64,000 nucleotides of DNA, taken from assembly GCA_016235865.1 (NCBI GenBank), contig JACRIK010000026.1:62001-126000 (forward strand). The letters run 5' to 3'. The stretch is from Planctomycetota bacterium. GTDB taxonomy: Bacteria; Planctomycetota; MHYJ01; JACQXL01. Positions within the stretch are counted from its first letter, which is position 1. Every line of letters starts with the position of its first letter. Of the stretch, positions 26,068 through 35,720 are shown in pieces. The position numbers and the translations under genes were made by a program. The notes under the pieces were generated by a model that was not told the origin of the DNA, searched no databases, and was given only the letters and a program-made list of their open reading frames with translations.

Positions 26068-27153
26068 ATGAAGAAGATTATCATTACGTTGGTTTTATTA
26101 CTCGCTGGTGTGGCATTTATCACTAACGGATGCAATTGCGGTAATGATACCTCTGGAACAGACGGCGGCAGGAACAGCGTGATTACCGAAACGCCGGTCG
26201 CAACGGTTGCGGTCCGGATCGGCTTCCCCAGAAAGGGTCTGATTCTCAACCACTACGGCGAAACCCTGTCTAGGACCAATATCCTCGAGAAAAATTCCCT
26301 GGCCGGTTCACTCAGTCCGGTTGAGGACGAAATGGCGTTGAGGACTGCCATAATAAATAAGAGTTTTGATGTAGCCTTCATTTCGGACTTCCAGGCTATT
26401 CTGACTCTGGGCGCTGATTTCAACGGGATACTTATTGCCAATCTGGGTTCACTAGGGCGTTCAGACCTGATGGTTCTTCCGGAGTCACCGGTCCAGAAAA
26501 TCAGCGATTTGAAGGGCCGGAAAATCGGCGTAACCTTTAATACCGCAGAACATTCATTGCTGCTAGGCTGGTTCAGGCGGGAAGGGCTGCAGGAAGGCCG
26601 GGATATAGAACTGGTCAATACCAATGACAATGATAAACTGGGCGCTTTACAGGGGTTTAAGATAGATGCCCTGGTAGCCACTGACCCAAAGGTTGAGGAA
26701 TATCAGCGTAAAACACCGCCGTACCGGAGCGTCTACGATTCCCATAATTACAGCGTGGTTTTGATGTCCAAGGATTTCTATAAACAACAGCCCAAGGCAG
26801 CCGCACGCTTTGTTAACGCCTTGAAGGAAGCCACGCTGTTTATCTCCACTCATAAGCCGGATGTCAATAACTGGATTAAGGGTTATTGCGGGATAAGCGA
26901 GGACCTGATTTGGGGGGTCTCCAGCATTAATATCGGATATTTCAGCACCCGTAAGATTAATGAGGCCAAAATCTACCTTTCGGATACCTTTACAGGCAAT
27001 CTTAAGAACCTGGCTGCGTATGCCCTACAGCAGAAGTTAATCTATAAGACGTTGATTATCAGCGACCTAATGGCCCAGGAACTCCAGGACGAGGCCAAGA
27101 AGGAGATAGACCCGCTGAAATACGACCCGGCCGGCGTCAAGGCGGTAAAATAA
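26068..27153 (+). CDS. ABC transporter substrate-binding lipoprotein (NMT1/SsuA-like)
   Basis: The 361-residue protein has a signal peptide ending in lipobox TNGC (about residues 20-23), so it should be anchored outside the cytoplasmic membrane. The fold is that of nitrate/sulphonate/taurine or thiamine-precursor binding proteins: AFISDFQAILTLGADFNGIL, LKGRKIGVTFNTAEHSLLLGWF and ALVATDPKVEEY. The usual permease and ATPase genes are not adjacent, so it may work with a transporter encoded elsewhere or as a sensor. The ligand is unknown. Confidence 0.78.
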   Translation: MKKIIITLVLLLAGVAFITNGCNCGNDTSGTDGGRNSVITETPVATVAVRIGFPRKGLILNHYGETLSRTNILEKNSLAGSLSPVEDEMALRTAIINKSFDVAFISDFQAILTLGADFNGILIANLGSLGRSDLMVLPESPVQKISDLKGRKIGVTFNTAEHSLLLGWFRREGLQEGRDIELVNTNDNDKLGALQGFKIDALVATDPKVEEYQRKTPPYRSVYDSHNYSVVLMSKDFYKQQPKAAARFVNALKEATLFISTHKPDVNNWIKGYCGISEDLIWGVSSINIGYFSTRKINEAKIYLSDTFTGNLKNLAAYALQQKLIYKTLIISDLMAQELQDEAKKEIDPLKYDPAGVKAVK

Positions 27154-27179
27154 TTTCTACGGAAAAATAACGAAAATAC

Positions 27180-27207
27180 TTGACATTTTTATCGCATAGT
27201 GTATAAG
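27180..27207 (+). promoter_or_regulatory. Sigma-70 type promoter upstream of coaE
   Basis: TTGACA (27180-27185), 16-base spacer, TATAAG (27202-27207). The transcript would carry a leader of about 125 bases before coaE at 27339; I see no recognised riboswitch in it. Confidence 0.55.
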
Positions 27208-27338
27208 AATGCCAAATCGGTAAAAATAACATATTAACCAAAGACATAGAGACAATCCAACCCCCTCTGAAAATTGTCCGGATGTTGATTTCCTGACTGT
27301 AAATTAACATATCTTATTACATAGGTGCATACTAATCA

Positions 27339-27938
27339 ATGGCGTTAAAACCAGTTATCATCGGGTTAACAGGAGGTATCGGAAGCGGTAAAACCTATGT
27401 GGCCGGGATATTCAGAGGACAGGGCGGTAAGGTGATAGACGCCGACCGAATTGCCCATCAGGTGATTGATTGTCCGGCCGTCCGGAGGACGCTTATTAAG
27501 TGGTATGGCCGTGATATCCTGGATAAGAACGGTCGAATCATCCGCCGGAAGGTGGCTGAAGTAGTATTCGTCGGACCAGGAAAAATCCGGCGTTTAAACA
27601 GGTTAACTCATCCGTATATCAGAAAGGAGATGCTCAACCGGATAAAAAGAGCCGGCAGTTCGGTCATCGTGATTGACGCACCTCTTCTATTGGAATCCCA
27701 TCTGGATAAACTCTGTGACTATGTGGTATTCATCCGGACCCCTGAGAAACTGAGGTTAAAACGAATCATGGCTTCAAGGGATTGGGATCTTACCGAGTCA
27801 AGAAGGCGGGCCAGGCACCAGATGCCTTTATCTAAAAAGAAGTCAATGGCAGATTTTACAATCAACAACAGTACGTCCGCTACAGCGTTGGCGCAGGTAA
27901 AACGTATTTTCAAGATGATAAGTAAACAGAAGCAATAA
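27339..27938 (+). CDS. coaE: Dephospho-CoA kinase
   Basis: This 199-residue cytoplasmic kinase performs the last step of coenzyme A synthesis. The P-loop GLTGGIGSGKT is at residues 9-19, DADRIAHQVI is the substrate-binding segment, and VIDAPLLLES plus RDWDLTESRRRARHQMP are family markers of the lid and adenine regions. Length is normal (about 200). It stands between a solo promoter and rho. Confidence 0.93.
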   Translation: MALKPVIIGLTGGIGSGKTYVAGIFRGQGGKVIDADRIAHQVIDCPAVRRTLIKWYGRDILDKNGRIIRRKVAEVVFVGPGKIRRLNRLTHPYIRKEMLNRIKRAGSSVIVIDAPLLLESHLDKLCDYVVFIRTPEKLRLKRIMASRDWDLTESRRRARHQMPLSKKKSMADFTINNSTSATALAQVKRIFKMISKQKQ

Positions 27939-27999
27939 TGAATTTCAGTTCTAATGATTATATAATAATTAAGGAAAGTGGCGCCTGTGGCGCCATCTA

Positions 28000-28032
28000 A
28001 GTTACTGTAACGACTAAAGTCTAACAGTAACT
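28000..28032 (+). promoter_or_regulatory. Leader hairpin upstream of rho
   Basis: AGTTACTGT (28000-28008) and ACAGTAACT (28024-28032) form a perfect 9-base stem ending 15 bases before the rho start, just ahead of the AGAGAGG ribosome site. A smaller GGCGCC/GGCGCC pair lies before it at 27980-27993. Many bacteria autoregulate rho through the leader; whether this stem does so is untested. Confidence 0.4.
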
Positions 28033-28047
28033 AAGAGAGGAATTAAT

Positions 28048-29445
28048 ATGCCGAGAATTGCCAAGGAAAAACCCACCAATCCTGTAGAGCCGGTAATTAA
28101 GGAAAAGGAAACCAAGGAAAAAGAAATCAAGCCGGCGCCGGTGCTGGAGGATACCAATGCCAAATATGAAGAAATTAAGAAGTCGGAGTTGTATTTGACC
28201 AAGCTCCAGAAGATGACCAGCTCGGAACTATTTGCCCTGGCCAAAAAGGAAGGCATGACCGAGTATAGCGGATTGAAGAAACAGGATTTGATATTCCGCA
28301 TTCTGCAGAATCGGGCCAGCCAGAATGGACTGACCATCGGAGAGGGCGTGCTGGAAGTCCTGCCGGACGGATTCGGATTCCTGCGTTCCCCTGATTATAA
28401 CTATCTTCCTTCACCGGACGATATTTATGTCTCGCCGTCTCAGATCAAGAGATTTGGGATGCAGACTGGTCTGGTGATTACCGGACAGATTCGGCCGCCC
28501 AAAGAAGGCGAGAAATACTTCGCGCTGCTCAAGGTCGAAGCCATCAATCACGAAAATCCCGAACTGCGTCTGAGCCGGGTGTTCTTCTCTGATTTAACGC
28601 CGCTCCATCCCAATGAACGGCTTATCTTGGAAACCACGCCGGACGAGATTTCCATGCGCATTATGGACCTGGTTACGCCCATCGGCAAGGGCCAGCGCGG
28701 ACTGATTGTCGCCTCGCCCCGGACCGGCAAGACCGTGTTGCTTCAGAAGATTGCCAATAGTATCGCCAAAAACCATCCCGAGGTTTATCTGATTGTCCTG
28801 CTGATTGACGAGCGGCCTGAAGAAGTGACCGATATGCAGCGTTCGGTCAAAGGCGAGGTAATCAGTTCCTGCTTTGACGAACCGCCCAGCCGGCACATCC
28901 AGGTGGCTGAAATGGTCTCCAATAAAGCCAAGCGCCTGGTGGAATACGGTAAGGATGTGGTTATTCTGCTTGATTCCATTACCCGTTTGGGCCGGGCCTA
29001 TAACACCGAGGCTCCGCACAGCGGTAAGATTTTGACCGGTGGCATTGACGCCACGGCCCTGCAGGGACCCAAGAAGTTCTTCGGCGGCGCCCGCAAGATT
29101 GAAGAAGGCGGCTCGCTGACCATCCTGGCCACGGCTCTGGTTGATACCGGCAGTCGGATGGATGAGGTCATCTTCGAGGAATTCAAAGGCACCGGCAATA
29201 TGGAAATCCATCTGGATAGAGGGCTGGCCGACCGGAGAATTTTCCCGTCCTTTGACATCACCATGTCTGGTACCCGTAAAGAGGAATTGATTGTCGACCC
29301 GGACGAGTTGAGGAGGGTTTGGATGCTTCGGAAAGGGTTGCTGGCTGAAAAGCGCAACCCGCTGGAGATTATGTCCTGGCTGATGGAGAATATTTCCAAG
29401 ACCAAGAGCAACGTTGAATTCCTGATGAAGTTCAAGGTGACATAA
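28048..29445 (+). CDS. rho: Transcription termination factor Rho
   Basis: This 465-residue hexameric RNA helicase ends transcription. A charged Lys/Glu-Pro N-terminal extension (about residues 1-45) precedes the Rho_N helical domain ([20 protein letters not shown]), the RNA-binding cold-shock domain ([18 protein letters not shown]) and the ATPase. Walker A is [12 protein letters not shown], Walker [17 protein letters not shown], and the Q/R loops follow. Its gene ends 32 bases from a convergent gene. Confidence 0.95.
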   Translation: MPRIAKEKPTNPVEPVIKEKETKEKEIKPAPVLEDTNAKYEEIKKSELYLTKLQKMTSSELFALAKKEGMTEYSGLKKQDLIFRILQNRASQNGLTIGEGVLEVLPDGFGFLRSPDYNYLPSPDDIYVSPSQIKRFGMQTGLVITGQIRPPKEGEKYFALLKVEAINHENPELRLSRVFFSDLTPLHPNERLILETTPDEISMRIMDLVTPIGKGQRGLIVASPRTGKTVLLQKIANSIAKNHPEVYLIVLLIDERPEEVTDMQRSVKGEVISSCFDEPPSRHIQVAEMVSNKAKRLVEYGKDVVILLDSITRLGRAYNTEAPHSGKILTGGIDATALQGPKKFFGGARKIEEGGSLTILATALVDTGSRMDEVIFEEFKGTGNMEIHLDRGLADRRIFPSFDITMSGTRKEELIVDPDELRRVWMLRKGLLAEKRNPLEIMSWLMENISKTKSNVEFLMKFKVT

Positions 29446-29452
29446 GAGATGG

Positions 29453-29484
29453 CCATCTAGTTTGACGGATAGATGGTTTATTTG
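29453..29484. terminator. Possible bidirectional terminator between rho and the VWA gene
   Basis: CCATCT (29453-29458) and AGATGG (29471-29476) form a short stem followed by TTTATTTGG and more T on the plus strand. It lies in the gap between convergent stop codons. The stem is weak, so the call is tentative. Confidence 0.35.
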
Positions 29485-30983
29485 GTTTTGTCCACGAATG
29501 TCCCGCCGGTGATTTCGGCCAGTTGTTTCAGAAAATCGGTATTGACTTCAAGAGCAGGCAGATCCGGCTTGCCCGCGCCCGGCGAACCTATGGCAATGGT
29601 GTTAATCTTGACCTGCCTGATTTCATTAATCTTGCGGATGGCTTCCACGATATCTTTGGTCTCGATTATCTTGCCTTCGGTCGGGTAGCCGTCGGTCAGC
29701 AGGTAAAAGGTGTCCGCGCCGTCCACCTCATCCAGCGGTGATTCCGGTTTTTTGGACGAGGTTTCGACCATTATCTTATAGGCATATTCCAGTGCATCGT
29801 AAGTCGTGGTGGCGCCGTGCGGTTTTTGGCGGTCAATGGCGTCTATGGCCGAAAGCTTGTTGTCAAAGGTTGCCGGAATCGTCTTAATCTTCCAGGCCCG
29901 AATCCCGCTGCTGTAAAATATTATGGAGAAATTCACCCGTTCATCCAGGTTATAGATGGCGTTGACCAGTTCTTTCTTGACCGCATCCAGCCTGGTCTTG
30001 ACCTGTTTCTTGTCTATATCCTTTTTTCTTTTCTCGAGGTGTTCAGGTATAGGCGGTTTTTTGCCCTCGTCCTCGCCAGTTCCGCTGATAACCACCTTTT
30101 CTTTCTTCTTTTCTTCTGCCGGCTTAGGCGTGTCTTTGACCGGCGCTTCCATACTGCCTGAGGTATCCAGCAGGAAGACGATGTTGGATGACTCAATGGG
30201 CAGTCCGTAATACTCGCCCAGGATAATAGCTTTGGTGGTCAGCAGCGGGTCATTGCCCTCATTCGGTAGTTTCTTGGTGATTTCCTCGAGCAGTTTCAGG
30301 ACCGCGGATAAGACCCGCGGTTCCACCTTGTCGCGTTCTTTTAATATGGGCTTGAGAAGTTTAAACACCGAAGCCGGCTCCAGGGCGCGGAAATAATCCA
30401 ATATCGCCAGTTTTACCTGCCAGTTGGTCTTGCCTTGGAGCAATTCCGAGGCCGGCTCCAATGCCTCCGGCGTTTTCAGTTGTCCCAAAGCCCGGAAGGC
30501 CGCCACCTGGATCGTTACCTTCCGGTCGTTGATTAAAGACAGCAGTTCCTTGGTTACTTCAGGTTTATTGATGCTGCCCAAGGCCTTGATGACATAAAAC
30601 CTGAAACGCCATTCCTCTTTTTGCCGGCTGGCGTTTTCCCGTATCAGCTTGACGGCCTTGTCCTCTTTTATCCGGCCCAACCCGGCAACGCAGGCGTCGA
30701 TGACCCTGAGGCTGATGGCCTCTTCCTTCTTGCCTTTCCTGCCCTGGTTGAGTTCATTGAAAATCTGGTTGCTCAGTAAAATAACGACCTCGCCTTCCAC
30801 CGGCGGCGACATATTATCTGTCAGTTTGGAGACGATGCTGATTCTGACCTCTTCGCTATGATTCTTGGATTCGGCCAGGAATTCCTTCTTGGCTTTTTCC
30901 CAGTCTGATTCAGCCGGATATAGCGGGGTGGAGAACAGCAACCCGGCAAATGCCATGAGTATATAACGGTATGCTATATGCAT
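29478..30983 (-). CDS. Exported HEAT-repeat and von Willebrand factor A domain protein
   Basis: The 501-residue protein has a signal peptide (about residues 1-23), HEAT/PBS-like helices (about 80-230, e.g. FYVIKALGSINKPEVTKELL) and a VWA domain (about 265-501). The metal-ion adhesion site is FLLDTSGSME plus a threonine near GATTTYDALEYA and YLLTDGYPTEG. A Lys/Glu-rich insert of about 60 residues follows the DxSxS motif. VWA domains bind proteins through Mg2+; the partner is unknown. Combined HEAT-VWA secreted proteins are frequent in Planctomycetes. Confidence 0.8.
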   Translation of the reverse strand: MHIAYRYILMAFAGLLFSTPLYPAESDWEKAKKEFLAESKNHSEEVRISIVSKLTDNMSPPVEGEVVILLSNQIFNELNQGRKGKKEEAISLRVIDACVAGLGRIKEDKAVKLIRENASRQKEEWRFRFYVIKALGSINKPEVTKELLSLINDRKVTIQVAAFRALGQLKTPEALEPASELLQGKTNWQVKLAILDYFRALEPASVFKLLKPILKERDKVEPRVLSAVLKLLEEITKKLPNEGNDPLLTTKAIILGEYYGLPIESSNIVFLLDTSGSMEAPVKDTPKPAEEKKKEKVVISGTGEDEGKKPPIPEHLEKRKKDIDKKQVKTRLDAVKKELVNAIYNLDERVNFSIIFYSSGIRAWKIKTIPATFDNKLSAIDAIDRQKPHGATTTYDALEYAYKIMVETSSKKPESPLDEVDGADTFYLLTDGYPTEGKIIETKDIVEAIRKINEIRQVKINTIAIGSPGAGKPDLPALEVNTDFLKQLAEITGGTFVDKTK

Positions 30984-31046
30984 AGTTTATACTATAACCG
31001 GTTGGGTGTTGGTTGTCAAGCCACTTGATAAATTTATGCAAAATAT

Positions 31047-31075
31047 TTGACTAATCACCGATTCTTGATTATAGT
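31047..31075 (+). promoter_or_regulatory. Promoter of the pyrR-pyrB-pyrC operon
   Basis: TTGACT (31047-31052), 17-base spacer, TATAGT (31070-31075). Transcription would start near 31082, only about 9 bases before the pyrR ATG, leaving no room for a PyrR-binding attenuator or a Shine-Dalgarno site. Confidence 0.55.
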
Positions 31076-31090
31076 CCCTCCAATGAGATT

Positions 31091-31663
31091 ATGCCGAAAG
31101 ACAAGCGATTATTAAGCCAGCCGGATATAAACCAGACCCTGGTAAAACTGGCCGGCGATATCATTTCCTGTCATTCCTCACCTAAAGAAAAAGATTCACT
31201 GGTATTAATCGGCATCCATCGCCGGGGCGTGTCTCTGGCCAAACGGCTTAAGGCCATCATCGAGAAGAAGATAAAGCGAATTCTGCCTCTGGGCACCCTG
31301 GATATTACGCTTTACCGCGATGACTTGGATACCATCGGACACCTGCCCGTGGTTAAGAATACCGATATCCCTGTAGACCTGACTGACAAGAGCGTGGTCC
31401 TGGTTGATGATGTGCTGTTCACCGGCCGGACCATCCGCTCGGCCCTGAACGAACTGGCCGAGTTCGGACGTCCTAAGCGCATCCAACTGGCGGTGTTGAT
31501 AGACCGGGGGCACCGTGAACTGCCCATCTGCGCTGATTATGTCGGCAAGACCGTTCAGACCAAGTCCGATGAAATCGTCATGGTCCGGTTAAAGGAAACA
31601 GACGGAACGGATGAAGTGGTGATTACCAAGAAGCCGATGCATAAGGCGGTAAAGGTTAACTAG
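31091..31663 (+). CDS. pyrR: Bifunctional pyr operon regulator / uracil phosphoribosyltransferase
   Basis: The 190-residue protein has the PRPP-binding motif [17 protein letters not shown] (about residues 99-115) and the PyrR features [17 protein letters not shown] and [19 protein letters not shown]. In Bacillus it binds pyr mRNA and lowers transcription when UMP is high. Here the first gene of pyrRBC appears to have almost no leader, so RNA-based control at the promoter-proximal position is doubtful and the phosphoribosyltransferase activity may matter more. Five bases separate it from pyrB. Confidence 0.92.
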   Translation: MPKDKRLLSQPDINQTLVKLAGDIISCHSSPKEKDSLVLIGIHRRGVSLAKRLKAIIEKKIKRILPLGTLDITLYRDDLDTIGHLPVVKNTDIPVDLTDKSVVLVDDVLFTGRTIRSALNELAEFGRPKRIQLAVLIDRGHRELPICADYVGKTVQTKSDEIVMVRLKETDGTDEVVITKKPMHKAVKVN

Positions 31664-31668
31664 ATATT

Positions 31669-32625
31669 ATGACTCCTGATAAGAAATTTGTCTGGACTCA
31701 AACGCATCTCCTGGGGCTGGAGAATCTCTCGGCCCAGGAAATAACCCATATCCTGGATACGGCTGAGTCTTTCAAGGAGATTTCCACCCGCAATATCAAG
31801 AAGGTGCCCACCCTGCGCGGCAAGGTAGTGGTTAATATGTTTGTCGAGCCCAGCACCCGGACCAGGATGTCTTTTTCCCTAGCCGCCAAGCGCCTGAGCG
31901 CTGACGTGGTGGATTTCTCGCCATCGACCAGCAGTTTATCCAAGGGCGAGACCCTCAAGGACACGGCCCGCAATATCGAGGCCATGGGTATTGATATCGC
32001 CATCATCAGGCACACGGCTCCGGGCACGCCTCATATGCTCTCCCGCATCATCGACGCCAGCGTGATTAATGCCGGGGACGGGGCGCACGAGCATCCGACC
32101 CAGGGTCTGCTGGATATCTTTACCATGCGCGAGCAAAAGGGCCGGATTAAGGGCCTGAAGGTCGCCGTGGTGGGCGATATCATGCACAGCCGGGTGGCTC
32201 GGAGCAATATTTGGGGCCTGACCAAATTGGGCGCTGAAGTGATTGCGGTCGGACCGCCTACCCTTATTCCCCAGCAGATACGGGAACTGGGCGTTAAGAT
32301 TGCCTACGATATTGATAAAGTAATTCCTGAAGTGGATGTGATAAATATCCTGCGCATCCAGTTGGAGCGTCAGCGCAGTAAGTTCTTCCCGACGGTCCGT
32401 GAATACGCCCGGCTGTTCGGCATAAATTCCGAAAGGCTCAGACACGCCAAAAAGGACGTGATGATTATGCATCCGGGCCCGATTAACCGGGGCGTGGAAA
32501 TTACCCCGGACGTGGCTGATGGCACGCACTCGGTTATCCTGCGCCAGGTCACCAACGGATTATCCGTCCGTATGGCCGTGTTGTATCTGGTATCCGGACA
32601 ACCGAAAGCAGAAGAAGCAGAGTAA
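31669..32625 (+). CDS. pyrB: Aspartate carbamoyltransferase catalytic chain
   Basis: This 318-residue enzyme condenses carbamoyl phosphate with aspartate. The carbamoyl-phosphate motif STRTRMSF lies near residue 62, and the aspartate side shows [23 protein letters not shown] and [12 protein letters not shown]. Length matches catalytic chains. No pyrI regulatory chain follows; pyrC starts 5 bases later, as in Gram-positive-type PyrB-PyrC pairs. Confidence 0.95.
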   Translation: MTPDKKFVWTQTHLLGLENLSAQEITHILDTAESFKEISTRNIKKVPTLRGKVVVNMFVEPSTRTRMSFSLAAKRLSADVVDFSPSTSSLSKGETLKDTARNIEAMGIDIAIIRHTAPGTPHMLSRIIDASVINAGDGAHEHPTQGLLDIFTMREQKGRIKGLKVAVVGDIMHSRVARSNIWGLTKLGAEVIAVGPPTLIPQQIRELGVKIAYDIDKVIPEVDVINILRIQLERQRSKFFPTVREYARLFGINSERLRHAKKDVMIMHPGPINRGVEITPDVADGTHSVILRQVTNGLSVRMAVLYLVSGQPKAEEAE

Positions 32626-32630
32626 TAAAT

Positions 32631-33902
32631 ATGACAACGATTCTTATTAAGAACGGTCGTGTAATAGACCCGGCCAATAAAATAGACAAGGTTACTAATG
32701 TCTTTATCGAGAACGGTAAGATAAAATCCGTTGGTCCTAAAACGCCTAAGGCAAATAAAACCATTGATGCCAAGGGCCTGATTGTCACCCCGGGGCTGAT
32801 TGATATGCACGTTCATCTGCGCGAGCCGGGCAAAGAGGATGAGGAAACCATTGCCTCAGGCACAGCCGCGGCTATCAACGGCGGATTCACCTCGGTCGCC
32901 TGTATGCCCAATACCGACCCGGCTATTGACAACGAGGCATCGGCTGAGTTCGTCTATCTCCAGGCCAAGCGGGCCGGTAAGGCCAATGTATTTCCCATCG
33001 GCGCGGTGACTAAGGGCCGCAAGGGCGAGGAAATCTCCGAGATGGGCCAGCTTTTCAGGGGCGGGGCAGTCGGATTCTCAGACGACGGCGCGCCCATCAA
33101 GAGCGCTGAGGTGGTGCGTCGGTCTTTGGAATACAGTAAGATGTTTGACAAGCCCATAATTGACCACTGCGAAGATATGGACTTAATCCGGGACGGCACC
33201 ATGAGCGAAGGCAGTGTCTCGGTCACGTTGGGCTTAGTCGGAATGCCTCCGGTCTCGGAAGAGATTATGGTCTACCGGGATATTGCTCTGGCCAAACTGA
33301 CCGATGGCAAACTCCATATAGCCCATATCTCCACCAAGCGGGCCGTAGAATTAGTCAGACAGGCCAAAAAAGGCGGTATTAAGGTCACGGCCGAGGTTAC
33401 GCCACATCATCTGACCCTGACCGATGATTATGTCAAGACCAGCGATTTCAATACCAATTACAAGGTCAATCCGCCGCTCAGGACAAAATCCGATGTCGAG
33501 GCGCTCAAGGCCGGTCTGAAAGATGGCACCATCGACGCCATTGCCTCGGACCACGCGCCGCATGCCGAAGAGGAAAAGGACGTGGAATACAATGTTGCGC
33601 CGTTCGGTATCATCGGCATGGAAACCCTCCTGCCGGTGGTCCTGACCGAACTGGTGCACAAAAAAGTCATCACCATCAACCAGTTAGTTGCATCATTGAC
33701 TGTAAATCCGGCCCGCATACTGGGCATTCCTAAAGGCACGCTCTCTGTAGGCGCTGATGCCGATGTGACGCTCATAGACCTCAATAAGGAATGGGTTATC
33801 GACCCGGCTAAATTCAAGTCCAAGAGCCGCAATTGTCCCTTTGCCGGCTGGAAGGTCAAGGGGAAAGCAGTCAGCGTCATAATAGCAGGCCACGTTATAT
33901 AA
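32631..33902 (+). CDS. pyrC: Dihydroorotase
   Basis: The 423-residue type I dihydroorotase cyclises carbamoyl aspartate. Zinc ligands are in DMHVHLREPG (residues 57-66), with later His residues in DHCEDM and IAHISTKRAVE and the catalytic Asp in ASDHAPH. Many such proteins without a strict match could be dihydropyrimidinase or allantoinase, but the pyrR-pyrB context settles the call. The gene ends just before an interspersed repeat. Confidence 0.95.
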   Translation: MTTILIKNGRVIDPANKIDKVTNVFIENGKIKSVGPKTPKANKTIDAKGLIVTPGLIDMHVHLREPGKEDEETIASGTAAAINGGFTSVACMPNTDPAIDNEASAEFVYLQAKRAGKANVFPIGAVTKGRKGEEISEMGQLFRGGAVGFSDDGAPIKSAEVVRRSLEYSKMFDKPIIDHCEDMDLIRDGTMSEGSVSVTLGLVGMPPVSEEIMVYRDIALAKLTDGKLHIAHISTKRAVELVRQAKKGGIKVTAEVTPHHLTLTDDYVKTSDFNTNYKVNPPLRTKSDVEALKAGLKDGTIDAIASDHAPHAEEEKDVEYNVAPFGIIGMETLLPVVLTELVHKKVITINQLVASLTVNPARILGIPKGTLSVGADADVTLIDLNKEWVIDPAKFKSKSRNCPFAGWKVKGKAVSVIIAGHVI

Positions 33903-33910
33903 CCGCAAAA

Positions 33911-33940
33911 GTGTCATTCCTGCGAAAGCAGGAATCCAGT
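33911..33940. repeat. Interspersed palindromic repeat (GTCATTCC type)
   Basis: GTGTCATTCCTGCGAAAGCA followed by GGAATCCAG forms a hairpin and belongs to the family seen at 8579-8649 and 21138-21166. It ends five bases before the start codon of the next gene. Confidence 0.75.
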
Positions 33941-33944
33941 AAAC

Positions 33945-34844
33945 ATGTTAAGGATATTGCCGTCGTTATTACTTCTAATCGTTATCTGTGGTTGCTCCAA
34001 GCCCGCCCAGCCAGTTGAGCCAATTACACCAGTTGCGGTTAAAACCGAGCCGAAATTACCTTCGCCGGATTCGGTTATGGCTGAGATGAAAGAAGAATTG
34101 GGTGATGGTTATCTCATAGATTATGCTGCGCCGTATGTGATAGCTGGGAATATCCCGAGACCGGAATTAGACCGTATCAGGGATGGCACAATCAAAGGAT
34201 GTTCGGCTGCGCTTTATCAGGATTACTTTGAGAAGAAGCCGGATTACCTGATAAAGGTATATCTGTTTAAGGATGCGGAGACCTACGAGGACTATTGCGT
34301 CCGGATAGGCGGCCGCAAGCCTTCCAGCCCTTACGGATTCTACCAGGATGCTACCCGGAGTCTGATAATGAATATCGGTACCGGAACCGGCACCCTGGTC
34401 CACGAAATGGTCCACGCCCTGATTAAGCCGGACTTTCCGGATGCGCCGGCCTGGTTTAACGAGGGTCTGGGCTCGCTCTATGAGCAGTGCAGAATTGAGA
34501 GTGGCGGCTCTCTGAGGGGGTTGATTAACTGGCGTTACCAGGGATTGATGGAAGGCAAGGCAGAGAATAAGCTCAGACCGCTCAAAGACCTGCTTAAGTT
34601 GACAGAGGATGAATTCTACGGCCAGGGCAAGGGTCTCAATTACGCCCAGGCCCGGTATTTCTGTCTCTATCTGCAGGAGCAAAAGGTACTGTCCAAATTC
34701 TATAAACGATTCAGGGATGATTTTAAGGGTGACCAGACTGGCACTAAATTCGTGGAACAACTCCTCAATAAATCAATAGATAGTATTGACAATGATTGGC
34801 AAAAATGGGTTATTACGGTGAAGGATATAGAAGAATTACGGTAG
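33945..34844 (+). CDS. Lipoprotein with HExxH metallopeptidase-like domain
   Basis: The 299-residue protein has a short signal peptide ending in CGC (lipobox near residues 12-15). Its core has GTLVHEMVHALI, an HExxH zinc site, with a third-ligand candidate Glu in PAWFNEGLGSLYE, about 20 residues on, as in gluzincin (peptidase MA/DUF1570-like) proteins. It therefore could cleave peptides outside the cytoplasm. Substrate is unknown. A palindromic repeat directly precedes the ATG and replaces any obvious ribosome site. Confidence 0.72.
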   Translation: MLRILPSLLLLIVICGCSKPAQPVEPITPVAVKTEPKLPSPDSVMAEMKEELGDGYLIDYAAPYVIAGNIPRPELDRIRDGTIKGCSAALYQDYFEKKPDYLIKVYLFKDAETYEDYCVRIGGRKPSSPYGFYQDATRSLIMNIGTGTGTLVHEMVHALIKPDFPDAPAWFNEGLGSLYEQCRIESGGSLRGLINWRYQGLMEGKAENKLRPLKDLLKLTEDEFYGQGKGLNYAQARYFCLYLQEQKVLSKFYKRFRDDFKGDQTGTKFVEQLLNKSIDSIDNDWQKWVITVKDIEELR

Positions 34845-34845
34845 A

Positions 34846-34903
34846 AACCACAGATTGCACCGATTACACCGATTAATCTGCGGAATCTGTGAAATCTGTG
34901 GTT
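34846..34903. repeat. Interspersed repeat of ATCTGTG phrases
   Basis: ACCACAGATTGCACCGATTA and the later AATCTGTGAAATCTGTGGTT form an imperfect inverted repeat directly before the pseudouridine synthase start. A shorter relative, ATCTGTGTAATCTGTGGC, lies at 44369-44386, at the secA start. Confidence 0.65.
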
Positions 34904-34911
34904 GAAATTGT

Positions 34912-35691
34912 ATGTCACAAATTAGATTACACAAGTTTCTGGCTCATTCCGGTCTGGCCTCGCGCCGGCACAGCGAGGTGCTTATCCAGGAAGGCAAGGT
35001 TAGGGTCAATAATAAGGTCATCACCGAACTCGGATTCATGATAGACCCGGACCGGGACAAGGTCTATTTCTCCGGCCGGCTCTTAAAGCCCGAACCCAAG
35101 GTCTATTACGTCATCAACAAGCCCAAGGGTTATCTCTGCACCAATGCGGTTTTTCCGGCCAAGGGCAACGCGTTGATGACCTATACCGGGCATGAGCCGA
35201 GAGTGGTCGATTTAGTTAAGACCCGGGAGCGGCTCTATACGGTCGGGCGGTTGGACAAGGATTCCGAAGGTCTGATTATCGCCACCAATGACGGCGGATT
35301 CTGCCAGCGGGCCAGCCATCCCAGTTTTGAGGTGCCCAAGACCTACTTCGTATCGGTCCGGGGCCACTTGGACGGGGCGGTGATGGAAAAGGTCCAGAAG
35401 GGCATCTGGCTGTCCGAAGGCCGGACCGCCCGGACCAAGGTAAAAATAATCAAACGGGAACGCGAATTCACCTCGCTCCTGATTACGCTGACCGAAGGCA
35501 AGAAACGCGAGGTCCGGCGCCTCTTCGCCCGGTTCTCATACCCGGTCAAGCAACTCAAAAGAATCAGCATCGGTAACCTGCACTTAGGCGACCTCAAACC
35601 GGGCCAATACCGCCAGGTGTCATACGAGGAATTGGAAGCCACCATATTCCCCAAAGCAAATCCACCCAGGGCGAAGTTTTCCCCGGTATAG
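34912..35691 (+). CDS. Pseudouridine synthase of the RsuA/RluB family
   Basis: This 259-residue enzyme isomerises uridine in rRNA. An N-terminal S4 RNA-binding domain (IRLHKFLAHSGLASRRHSE) is followed by the catalytic domain with the Asp motif GRLDKDSEGLIIATNDG and the family tail GKKREVRRLFARFSYPVKQL. It could be RluB, RluF or RsuA by target; sequence alone does not decide. The 22-bp array begins 30 bases after the stop. Confidence 0.9.
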   Translation: MSQIRLHKFLAHSGLASRRHSEVLIQEGKVRVNNKVITELGFMIDPDRDKVYFSGRLLKPEPKVYYVINKPKGYLCTNAVFPAKGNALMTYTGHEPRVVDLVKTRERLYTVGRLDKDSEGLIIATNDGGFCQRASHPSFEVPKTYFVSVRGHLDGAVMEKVQKGIWLSEGRTARTKVKIIKREREFTSLLITLTEGKKREVRRLFARFSYPVKQLKRISIGNLHLGDLKPGQYRQVSYEELEATIFPKANPPRAKFSPV

Positions 35692-35720
35692 CTATACATA
35701 TTGATAATAGGGGCTGCATC

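Noticed and set aside
28594-29211. 205-residue minus-strand frame opposite rho
   Set aside because: Shadow of the rho ATPase coding sequence.
30984-31090. PyrR-dependent attenuator upstream of pyrR
   Set aside because: The only good promoter leaves about 9 bases of leader, and no anti-terminator stem was seen.
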